Shown: positions 1 to 6,017 of the stretch, one piece after another
Layout of the letters: each line of letters begins with the position of its first letter
Position numbering within the stretch: the stretch's first letter is position 1
Assembly: GCA_964425315.1 (NCBI GenBank)
Contig: CAYRNB010000117.1
Location: 1 to 8,149 of the forward strand
DNA: 8,149 nt
Direction: 5' to 3'
DNA from: Rhodoblastus sp964425315
GTDB taxonomy: Bacteria > Pseudomonadota > Alphaproteobacteria > Rhizobiales > Beijerinckiaceae
Translations under genes and position numbers: made by a program
The notes under the pieces: generated by a model
What the model was told of the DNA's origin: nothing
The model's database searches: none
Seen by the model: only the letters and a program-made list of their open reading frames with translations

Positions 1-704
1 AGCCGACGCTGCAGCATCACCTTGCACTTTTCCAGAGCATCGCTGTCCGAGACGTAATAGTCGAGACGTTTCCGGAACGTCGGGTCAAACCGATCGACGA
101 TCTGTCCCTTGTTTTCAATCGAGCCAATTTCCCGTCCCCCGCTTTCTTCATAGAGGTCGATCAGGCGGCGACAGAAGGCTTCATCGAAAACATGGGGCGC
201 GATGAGCACGGGAGCATTCTGGCCGCCCGGCGGGCTGGCGAAAGCCTTTCCCAGCAGCTCAACGGTAAGTCGAACAAATTCATCTGGGGTGTCGAAGGGG
301 ATGACGTCCAGGATTTGCAGGGCAGGGCTTAGCAAGAAGGCGGCGGGACGGACGGCGGCTGGCCTCGCCGGGGGCGTGGCGGCCACTCCATATCGCGAAG
401 CGGCGGCCCCATGCGAATCCAGGAGATATAGCCGGCCGGCGCGCCTCGGCAGGCGTCCCAGCGTGAAATCGTCCGGATCATTGCTGACGCCGAGGAAGAG
501 GGCGCGCTTGCCGTCGAATATTTCACCGCTCGGGTCGAGCGAGGAGAGCGCGGCGGCGACGCGAGGCAGGGTGGCGGCGCCAAAAAAGAACAGCAGAATG
601 AAGCGGCCCGCCAACTCGTCAAAGGCGACTGGGTCGGAATTGACGCCGTTCGTCGCGGAGAACCACGGCGCGGGATCGCCGATATCCGGAGCCGGACTTG
701 TCAT
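1..704 (-). CDS. Redoxin-like / 2OG-Fe(II) oxygenase-like fusion protein (partial, 3' end beyond the window)
   Basis: The reading frame is open from an ATG at 704 to the left edge, giving 234 visible residues and no stop. A purine-rich GGAAAG lies 4-5 nt before the ATG and fixes the start. Residues about 8-150 look like an AhpC/TSA peroxiredoxin fold: GDPAPWF at 9-15, FILLFFFGAA at 35-44, LFLGVSNDP at 69-77. The peroxidatic position (family pattern P-x3-T/S-x2-C) is replaced by GAATLPRVAAAL, so no catalytic Cys is present; the only cysteines are C178 and C227. From about residue 164 (APVLIAPHVFDEAFCRRLI) the sequence resembles the start of a prolyl-4-hydroxylase-like 2OG-Fe(II) oxygenase. The HxD...H iron ligands would lie past the edge and cannot be checked. 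The family match is from memory of redoxin-oxygenase fusions near secretion loci. The gene is divergent from the T1SS operon, so a role in modifying the secreted protein is only a guess. Confidence 0.75.
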   Translation of the reverse strand, partial: MTSPAPDIGDPAPWFSATNGVNSDPVAFDELAGRFILLFFFGAATLPRVAAALSSLDPSGEIFDGKRALFLGVSNDPDDFTLGRLPRRAGRLYLLDSHGAAASRYGVAATPPARPAAVRPAAFLLSPALQILDVIPFDTPDEFVRLTVELLGKAFASPPGGQNAPVLIAPHVFDEAFCRRLIDLYEESGGREIGSIENKGQIVDRFDPTFRKRLDYYVSDSDALEKCKVMLQRR

Positions 705-940
705 TTTCTTTCCGCTGATCGCCTCTGTCTCCGTCTTCGCTAAAGGCGTACTGCGCTGGTCATTGTTTCCGATCGGATTGTGTCCCGAGCATGTCGGGCC
801 TCGAAAAATCGGCGGTTTCGGGCGGGCGCCAGCCAAGCCCTGCGACTGCGACCGAATCTACTTCCGCTCGAAACCGTAACAATTCCGTTCTGCATCCAGG
901 GGAACGCTGACAAATTAATCGCGTAAATTGGCGTCAACTG

Positions 941-951
941 ATTATATTATA
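941..951 (-). promoter_or_regulatory. Possible -10 boxes for the divergent redoxin/oxygenase gene
   Basis: Read on the minus strand, two overlapping perfect TATAAT hexamers occur at 951-946 and 946-941. No good TTGACA-like hexamer sits 16-18 nt upstream; a TTGACC at 989-984 is too far away (32 nt). A start here would give a leader of about 230 nt before the ATG at 704. AT-rich DNA produces such boxes by chance, so this is a weak call. Confidence 0.25.
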
Positions 952-1180
952 AATATCGTCCGGTATTTTCCTTGAGAAAAAGCGGTCAATATCCCTCGTG
1001 GGTCGATGCTGACGTCACGGCGCCATGCCGTACAAATTAAATAAAATATACAATATTATTAACCCGGCGTAATTAGGTTTTAATTGGCGTTTCCATGCTC
1101 TAACTGTCAACTCGCCAAGGTGAATGACCATGTCGAAGCGCCGAGCGTAGGACTGGGGGACGCCATTGAGAAATGCGTTG

Positions 1181-1214
1181 ACTGTTGCCGTAGTGCAACA
1201 GTGGAAATTTTTTT
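1181..1214 (+). terminator. Orphan rho-independent terminator-like hairpin
   Basis: An 8-bp perfect stem (ACTGTTGC at 1181-1188, GCAACAGT at 1195-1202) with a 6-nt loop is followed after GGAAA by seven Ts (1208-1214). This is the shape of an intrinsic terminator on the plus strand. No protein gene ends upstream on that strand, so it would terminate either a small untranslated RNA or a leader transcript of the downstream cargo gene (attenuation). The GC content of the stem is only moderate and the T-run starts six bases after it, which weakens the call. Confidence 0.4.
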
Positions 1215-1216
1215 AT

Positions 1217-1247
1217 TTGCGTCCGTCGCGCTCCAAAAAAATATAGT
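1217..1247 (+). promoter_or_regulatory. Weak candidate promoter for the secretion operon
   Basis: TTGCGT at 1217-1222 and TATAGT at 1242-1247 resemble -35 and -10 hexamers, but the spacer is 19 nt, longer than the 17 nt optimum. Position just after the terminator-like hairpin and about 240 nt ahead of the cargo start codon is suitable. No other element nearby fits better. Confidence 0.2.
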
Positions 1248-1262
1248 TTCTTTCGTGCGTTA

Positions 1263-1288
1263 GGAAGTAATTTTGAAAAATGACTTCC
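1263..1288. repeat. Inverted repeat GGAAGT...ACTTCC, possible operator
   Basis: GGAAGT at 1263-1268 and ACTTCC at 1283-1288 are exact reverse complements separated by 14 AT-rich bases that are themselves nearly palindromic. It lies between the candidate promoter at 1217-1247 and the cargo gene, where an operator or leader hairpin could act. Function is unproven. Confidence 0.3.
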
Positions 1289-1340
1289 AAAGCAAAAGCT
1301 AAGCTTCAGCTAAATAAGTGGCCATTGCACTGAAATAGCC

Positions 1341-1402
1341 TTGTGGGAGTCGCGGTTTCGCCCAAAAAAAGCCGTTGGCAGCCGCCCTTTTTCGGCCCAC
1401 AA
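1341..1402 (+). repeat. Leader inverted repeat upstream of cargo gene
   Basis: TTGTGGG at 1341-1347 and CCCACAA at 1396-1402 are perfect 7-bp reverse complements enclosing 48 bases, within which GCCG (1371-1374) and CGGC (1393-1396) could also pair. If transcribed, this would form a closed leader stem about 85 nt before the start codon of the secreted protein. It may affect mRNA stability or translation; no known riboswitch class is recognised. Confidence 0.25.
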
Positions 1403-1474
1403 CTTAGCTCCGCTGATTCTTTTCTGGGGAGTGACCAAGCGAAGTAAGACTGCGCTATACGTTGTGAGATCTCT

Positions 1475-1480
1475 AAGGAG
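1475..1480 (+). promoter_or_regulatory. Strong Shine-Dalgarno deciding a TTG start
   Basis: AAGGAG lies 7 nt before a TTG codon at 1488-1490. The reading frame stays open upstream to another TTG at 1341, but that codon has no ribosome binding site and the extra 49 residues are Arg/Lys-rich and unlike the protein that follows. The good spacing makes 1488 the preferred start even though it is not ATG. Confidence 0.8.
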
Positions 1481-1487
1481 AAATACC

Positions 1488-3971
1488 TTGGCTACATCGA
1501 CTTCGACAACTGGATGGCCTGACGCGACAAATACCGGCGTTCCGGCGGGCGTAACGCTGACTCCGTCGGGAGACGTTGTTGTCACCCAAGCCGGAGCAGT
1601 CATCTCCGGGCTCAACATCAGCGGGACCGTCTATATAGATGCCCCGAACGTCACGCTGGTCGACTGCAAGATCACGGCGGCAAGCTTCAGCGTCGTCCAG
1701 ATCGCGCAAGGCATAACGGGAACGGTTGTCCAGAATTGCGAGATCAACGGTGTCGGCAGCGGCAACGACGGTTCGTGCGGGATCAATGGTCAAGGGACGT
1801 TCATTGGCAACAATATCTACAATGTCGAGAACGGCATCAACGTCACCGGCTCTTCGACGATTCAGGACAACTATATTCACAATCTGCTCGCGTCCGGCTC
1901 GCCGCATTATGATGGCATTCAGATCGATGGCGGCGTTTCTAATATAACCATCAGCCACAACACGGTCATCAATTCGCACGACCAGGCGTCCGCGATCATG
2001 ATCGACAACTACTGGGGCGCGGCCTCCAACATCAGCGTCAACAACAATCTTCTCGACGGCGGGGGCTACACTGTTTATGACGACGCCCATTTTAACAGCA
2101 GCGCGATAACGGGTGTGTCGTTCACAAACAATCACATGGGCACGGGCTACTGGGGGTACACGGATTTCAACGGCACCAACCCCACCTACACTGGCAATGT
2201 CAATGACGGCGCGACATTGATCTCGACCCTTAACACGCCGACCAATGACACGACGTCGACCTCCACGACCACGACCTCGTCAACGGCGCCGGCGGCTCCG
2301 GTGATCAGTTCGTTCTCTCACGACAGCGGAACTGTCGGCGACCACATCACCAACGACAACACGCCGACCCTCACCGGCACGGCCGCCGCCAACAGCACCG
2401 TGAAGGTGTTCGACGGCGCCACCCAGCTCGGGACCGCAACGGCGAACAGCAGCGGCCAGTGGACGCTGACCACGCCGGCGCTGAGCGACGGCAGCCACAG
2501 CCTGACCGCCACCGACACCGATTCCTCCGGCCTCACCAGCGCCTCGTCGAAAGCCTTTTCCATCACCATCGACACCCAAGCGCCGACTGCCCCGGTGGTG
2601 ACAGCCGATACAGTCACCAACACCAACCACATTCAGCTGTCGGGGACGGCCGAGGCGAACAGCGCGATCACGATCTATGACGGGACCACGGTCGTCGGCA
2701 CGGGAGTGACCAATTCGAGCGGAAGCTGGAGCGTGACCACATCCTCCCTGTCGACCGGCGTCCACGCATTGACGGCGACGGCGACCGACGCGGCCGGCAA
2801 TGTCAGCGGCGCGTCCGGCGCTGTCGACCCGACAATCGGCGCGACCACGGCCGCTGCTCCCACGATCGCGTCCTGGTCGCCGGATTCAGGCGTGGTCGGC
2901 GACGGCGTCACTGACCACAACGTATTGACGCTCAAGGGCGCCGCTACGGCTAACAGCACCGTCAACGTCTACGACGGCTCGACGCATCTCGGGACCGCCA
3001 CGGCGGATTCGACCGGCGCCTGGAGCTATACCACCTCGGCGCTCAAAGACGGCGCGCACACCCTGACGGCGACGGACACCGTTTCAGGCGTCACCAGCGC
3101 GGCGTCGGCCGCGGTCAGCGTGACCGTGGACACTGTGGCGCCGACTNNNNNNNNNNNNNNNNNNNNNNNNNNNNNNNNNNNNNNNNNNNNNNNNNNNNNN
3201 NNNNNNNNNNNNNNNNNNNNNNNNNNNNNNNNNNNNNNNNNNNNNNTGGTCGGCACGGGCGTGACGAATTCGAGCGGAAGCTGGAGCGTGACCACATCCG
3301 CCCTGTCGGACGGCGCCCACGCCCTGGCGGCGACGGCGACCGACGCAGCCGGAAACGTCAGCGGCATGTCCACGGCCGTCGACCCGGTAATCGGCGCGAC
3401 GACGACGTCCTCGGGATCGGTCGAGTTCACCAATCTTTACGAAAGCAGACACCACCACGTCGCCACGATCAGCGGCACGGCCGACGCGAACAGCCATGTC
3501 AGCGTGCTCGACGGCAATAACCCGATCGGGACGACCACGGCCGATTCGAGTGGAAACTGGACCTTCAAGACCGGAACGCTGTCCGACACGGTCCACACCT
3601 TCACGGCCCAGGAGCTTGACGGCTCCGGCCACGTCGTCGCTACGAGTTCGGGCGAAGCGATCCTTGGCACGCACGGCCACGATGTTTTGACGAGCACCTC
3701 GGGTAACGACTACTTCGTGGGCGGCGGTCACCCCGACACTTTCGTGTTCGCCCCGAATTTCGGCCATGACGTGATCAAGGATTTCTCTACCTGCGGATGG
3801 CACCACGACACGATCCAGTTCAGCTCCAGTGAGTTCAGCAATTTCGCCAGCGTGCTCTCCCATGCGTCGCAAGTCGGCCAGGATGTGGTCATCACGTCGG
3901 GGAGCGATACGCTGACGCTGAAGAACACCAAGCTGAGCTCCCTGCATGCGCATGACTTCCACTTCGCGTAA
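1488..3971 (+). CDS. Secreted T1SS cargo: right-handed beta-helix / Ig-like repeat / RTX-like protein
   Basis: The protein has about 827 residues as assembled (34 codons are wholly or partly N). There is no Sec signal peptide. Residues about 15-245 form a right-handed parallel beta-helix: NTGVPAGVTLTPSG (15-28) and successive Asn-rich rungs such as NVTLVDCKIT, GTVVQNCEIN, SSTIQDNYIHN and NITISHNTVIN. A Thr/Ser linker (about 250-270) leads to an alternating array of Ig-like units (271-641), each with an SGTA/TGTA-x-ANS...YDG...GTA...SGSW...LSDG.H.LTATATD pattern, then one more such unit (about 645-724). The C-terminus (727-827) holds three degenerate RTX nonapeptides (GTHGHD 727, SGNDYF 738, GGGHPD 745), then FAPNFGHDVIKDF and the tail DFHFA, as in serralysin-type T1SS signals. 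It is followed directly by the exporter genes, so it is very likely their substrate. No zinc-protease HExxH is seen. A role as adhesin or as a polysaccharide-binding or -acting protein is inferred. The true length is uncertain because of the gap. Confidence 0.88.
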   Translation: MATSTSTTGWPDATNTGVPAGVTLTPSGDVVVTQAGAVISGLNISGTVYIDAPNVTLVDCKITAASFSVVQIAQGITGTVVQNCEINGVGSGNDGSCGINGQGTFIGNNIYNVENGINVTGSSTIQDNYIHNLLASGSPHYDGIQIDGGVSNITISHNTVINSHDQASAIMIDNYWGAASNISVNNNLLDGGGYTVYDDAHFNSSAITGVSFTNNHMGTGYWGYTDFNGTNPTYTGNVNDGATLISTLNTPTNDTTSTSTTTTSSTAPAAPVISSFSHDSGTVGDHITNDNTPTLTGTAAANSTVKVFDGATQLGTATANSSGQWTLTTPALSDGSHSLTATDTDSSGLTSASSKAFSITIDTQAPTAPVVTADTVTNTNHIQLSGTAEANSAITIYDGTTVVGTGVTNSSGSWSVTTSSLSTGVHALTATATDAAGNVSGASGAVDPTIGATTAAAPTIASWSPDSGVVGDGVTDHNVLTLKGAATANSTVNVYDGSTHLGTATADSTGAWSYTTSALKDGAHTLTATDTVSGVTSAASAAVSVTVDTVAPTXXXXXXXXXXXXXXXXXXXXXXXXXXXXXXXXXXVGTGVTNSSGSWSVTTSALSDGAHALAATATDAAGNVSGMSTAVDPVIGATTTSSGSVEFTNLYESRHHHVATISGTADANSHVSVLDGNNPIGTTTADSSGNWTFKTGTLSDTVHTFTAQELDGSGHVVATSSGEAILGTHGHDVLTSTSGNDYFVGGGHPDTFVFAPNFGHDVIKDFSTCGWHHDTIQFSSSEFSNFASVLSHASQVGQDVVITSGSDTLTLKNTKLSSLHAHDFHFA
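2298..3410 (+). repeat. Alternating A-B-A'-B' Ig-like tandem repeats
   Basis: Unit A (2298-2588, 97 codons) and A' (2859-3146, 96 codons) both carry a P-[VT]-I-[SA]-[SW]...DSG.VGD start and an IDTQAPT/VDTVAPT end. Unit B (2589-2858, 90 codons) and B' (3147-3410, partly N) share VGTGVTNSSGSWSVTTS and end in VDP.IGATT. The higher-order period is 187 codons (561 bp). B and B' share an exact 33-nt identity (2712-2744 and 3267-3299). Such duplicated stalk domains are typical of long surface or secreted adhesins and of Ig-like (BIg/CadG-like) repeats. Confidence 0.85.
3147..3246. other. Assembly gap of 100 Ns inside the repeat array
   Basis: Exactly 100 Ns begin at the first codon of unit B'. By comparison with unit B, the missing segment should be 34 codons plus 1 nt (103 nt) if only one copy is missing, so the frame is preserved across the placeholder. 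A round 100 usually marks a gap of unknown size, and the real locus may carry further 561-bp repeat units. Confidence 0.95.
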
Positions 3972-3974
3972 GCG

Positions 3975-4012
3975 TGACGTCTGGTCAAACCGAGCTGATG
4001 ACCAGTCTGTCA
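3975..4012 (+). other. Intercistronic stem-loop between cargo and exporter genes
   Basis: CTGGTCA (3981-3987) and TGACCAG (3999-4005) form a perfect 7-bp stem with an 11-nt loop. An outer TGAC/GTCA pair (3975-3978 and 4009-4012) extends it across a small internal loop. It begins 3 nt after the cargo stop codon and no T-run follows, so it looks more like an mRNA-stabilising or partial-termination hairpin that allows more cargo than exporter, as known for other T1SS operons, than a full terminator. Confidence 0.45.
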
Positions 4013-4052
4013 GGGGGTGTTTCGATGAAGGCGCGATGCGGGGGCAAGGGTC

Positions 4053-6017
4053 ATGAGTGATTTAGGACGGCGGAAGGACGTCCCCAAAGTCGGAGGGCGG
4101 GGGGACCTCCCCCCGCCGGATCGTCCCGACAGCGCCCGCTTGCGCCCGGCGTTCGTCGCTCCCGCGAGCCCTCGGGCCGAGCGGGGGCGCGCGACCGCCA
4201 CAAAACTCCTTGCGTCGGCGGAGCGGCTGATAGAGGCCGTTCGGCGAAGGGTTTTTCCCGATCGCGTCCGGCCGGAGAGCGATTATGAGGAGGCGCGCTC
4301 CGAGGTCGTGGCCTTCCTGGCGTCTTGCCGGCAGATTTTCTGGGGCCTCGGCGCGTTCAGCGGCCTGAGCAATCTGCTGATGCTCACCGGCTCCTTCTTC
4401 ATGCTTCAGGTCTACGACCGGGTGCTGCCGAGTCGCAGCGTGCCGACTTTGCTGGCGCTGCTGGCTTTGGCGATCGTGCTCTATCTTTTTCAGGGCGGTC
4501 TGGACCTCGTCCGCAGCCGGATCGGCGTGCGCATCGGCCGCCATTTTGACGAGCGGTTGGGAATACGGGTGTTCGACGCCACCGTCCGACTGCCGCTGAA
4601 GACCCGCGGCGACGGCGACGGTTTGCAGCCGTTGCGCGACCTCGACCAAGTGCGCAGCTTTCTGGCGGGCGGCGGGCCGTCGGCGCTGTTCGACCTGCCA
4701 TGGATGCCGATTTATCTCGGCGTTTGCTTCCTCTTTCATTTCTGGATCGGCGTCACGGCTTCCGTCGGCGCCACGGTGCTTGTCGCCATCACGGTCCTCA
4801 CCGAACTTCGGACGAGGGGGCCGGCGATGGCGTTTTCGCGCCTTGCCGTATCGCGAACGGCGCTTGCGGCGGAAGGCCGGAGAAACGCCGAAGTTCTCCA
4901 GGCCATGGGTATGCGCGGGCAGGCCGCGCTACGTTGGCAGGAAGCCAACAGCAAATATCTCGCGGCCCACGAGCAGGCGAGCGACGTCGGCAGCGGGCTC
5001 GGCGGCGTGTCAAGGGTGTTTCGGTCGATCCTGCAATCCACGGTCCTCGCGGTCGGCGCCTATCTCGTGATCTATAATCAGTCGACAGCAGGCATCATCG
5101 TCGCTGGATCGATCTTGACGGCTCGGGCGCTGGCGCCGGTCGAGATCGCCGTCGCGAACTGGAAGGGCTTCGTCGCGGCGCGTCAATCAGGCCAGCGGCT
5201 CGATCAACTGCTCAAGCTCTTGCCCAAGGAGGAGGAGCCTCTGGCGCTGCCGGCGCCGGCCAAAAGCCTGGTCGTCGAACGGCTCCATGTCGCCGCGCCG
5301 GATTCCGACCGGCAGATTCTGGCGGACATATCCTTCGAACTTCGCAGCGGCCAGGCGGTCGGGATCATCGGTCCGAGCGGATCGGGCAAATCGACGCTGG
5401 CGCGCGCGTTGGTGGGGATCTGGCCACCCCTTCGCGGTCGGATCAATCTCGACAGCGCCGCGCTCGATCACTGGTCCGCCGATGCGCTCGGCAAGCATAT
5501 CGGCTACCTGCCGCAGGACGTCGAGCTGTTCGACGGCAGCATAGCCAGGAACATTTCCCGCTTCGATCCGCGGGCGAGGGCGACCGACGTCCTGAAGGCG
5601 GCCGAAGCCGCCGGGGTTCATGACCTGATCCTGTCTTTTCCCGACGCCTACGGAACGAAAATCGGAGAGGGCGGCGTCACCCTGTCCGCCGGGCAGCGGC
5701 AGCGCATCGGACTGGCCCGCGCCCTGTACGGCGCCCCGTTCCTCGTCGTGCTCGACGAGCCGTCGTCGAACCTCGACGCCGAAGGCGAGCAGGCTCTCAC
5801 CAACGCGATCGTCACGGCGCGCGAGCGCGGCGCCGTCGTTGTTGTCGTCGCTCATCGTCCGAAAGCCCTGGAAGGGGTCGACCACGTGCTGGTCATCGGC
5901 GAGGGCCGCGTACAGTCGTTCGGACCGAAGGACGAAGTCCTCAGAAAAGCGTTGCGGACGCCCGTTCCTCTCAAAGTCGTTGCGAACCAGGGAGGCGGAC
6001 GATGGACGGCCGCGTGA
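4053..6017 (+). CDS. Type I secretion system ABC transporter (PrtD family permease/ATPase)
   Basis: This 654-residue protein fuses a membrane domain to an ATPase and would export the upstream cargo from the cytoplasm. Transmembrane segments are visible at about 98-118, 131-150, 217-250 and 327-360. The T1SS-specific stretch LRDLDQVRSFL...ALFDLPWMPIYL spans 194-222. ATPase motifs are complete: Walker A GPSGSGKST (440-448), Q-loop Q488, signature LSAGQ (544-548), Walker B VVLDE with D568 and E569, and H-loop H601. It has no C39 peptidase domain. The family is usually about 560-590 residues; here about 90 residues precede the first helix, rich in Pro, Arg and Ala (e.g. PPPDRPD), which is an unusual extension. 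The ATG at 4053 is preceded by AAGGG only 2 nt away or GGGGG 8 nt away, so the start is less certain. It lies 81 nt after the cargo stop and overlaps the next gene by 16 nt, supporting one operon. Confidence 0.95.
   Translation: MSDLGRRKDVPKVGGRGDLPPPDRPDSARLRPAFVAPASPRAERGRATATKLLASAERLIEAVRRRVFPDRVRPESDYEEARSEVVAFLASCRQIFWGLGAFSGLSNLLMLTGSFFMLQVYDRVLPSRSVPTLLALLALAIVLYLFQGGLDLVRSRIGVRIGRHFDERLGIRVFDATVRLPLKTRGDGDGLQPLRDLDQVRSFLAGGGPSALFDLPWMPIYLGVCFLFHFWIGVTASVGATVLVAITVLTELRTRGPAMAFSRLAVSRTALAAEGRRNAEVLQAMGMRGQAALRWQEANSKYLAAHEQASDVGSGLGGVSRVFRSILQSTVLAVGAYLVIYNQSTAGIIVAGSILTARALAPVEIAVANWKGFVAARQSGQRLDQLLKLLPKEEEPLALPAPAKSLVVERLHVAAPDSDRQILADISFELRSGQAVGIIGPSGSGKSTLARALVGIWPPLRGRINLDSAALDHWSADALGKHIGYLPQDVELFDGSIARNISRFDPRARATDVLKAAEAAGVHDLILSFPDAYGTKIGEGGVTLSAGQRQRIGLARALYGAPFLVVLDEPSSNLDAEGEQALTNAIVTARERGAVVVVVAHRPKALEGVDHVLVIGEGRVQSFGPKDEVLRKALRTPVPLKVVANQGGGRWTAA

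Larger units (their letters stand above)
705..1487. other. Long divergent intergenic region with AT-rich core
   Basis: I see no convincing gene in these 783 bases. The short frames here lack Shine-Dalgarno sites and read as Arg-rich noise. The stretch about 910-1080 is clearly AT-rich against a GC-rich surround, as expected for divergent promoters or a nucleoid-protein (H-NS-like or MucR/Ros-type) target. Visible elements are overlapping TATAAT boxes on the minus strand (941-951), the perfect 8-bp palindrome TGACGTCA (1010-1017), an inverted repeat TTGGCG/CGCCAA (1084-1089 and 1113-1118), a terminator-like hairpin (1181-1214), an inverted repeat GGAAGT/ACTTCC (1263-1268 and 1283-1288) and a leader inverted repeat (1341-1402). 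Transcription starts cannot be fixed from sequence alone. Confidence 0.7.

Noticed and set aside
202..879. Plus-strand frame of 225 codons
   Set aside because: It lies opposite the redoxin/oxygenase gene, has no ribosome binding site, and its product is Arg/Ser/Ala-rich low-complexity sequence; the minus-strand frame shows recognisable domains.
909..928. CtrA-like site (TTAA-N7-TTAA)
   Set aside because: TTAA at about 915 is followed after 7 nt by AATT and not TTAA, so the full motif is absent.
740..937. Minus-strand 65-codon frame upstream of the redoxin/oxygenase gene
   Set aside because: It starts at TTG with no Shine-Dalgarno site, is Arg-rich and matches no motif. It is more likely a chance frame in the leader region.
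1341..1487. N-terminal extension of the cargo protein from the upstream TTG
   Set aside because: No ribosome binding site precedes 1341, while AAGGAG is ideally placed for the TTG at 1488. The extension is basic and unlike the conserved start of such beta-helix proteins.
2298..3410. CRISPR array or mobile-element repeats
   Set aside because: The repeats are in-frame protein-coding Ig-like units with a 561-bp period, not short direct repeats with unique spacers; no transposase or terminal inverted repeats are seen in the window.
3084..3962. Long minus-strand frame opposite the cargo C-terminus
   Set aside because: It is a shadow of the repetitive GC-rich plus-strand gene, runs through the N gap and has no recognisable domains.
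3666..3971. Serralysin-type metalloprotease
   Set aside because: The C-terminus resembles serralysin tails, but no HExxHxxGxxH zinc motif occurs anywhere in the visible protein.
4062..4739. Minus-strand 225-codon frame opposite the ABC transporter
   Set aside because: It overlaps a clear ABC exporter on the other strand and its Arg/Gln/Ala-rich product is typical of GC-rich shadow frames.
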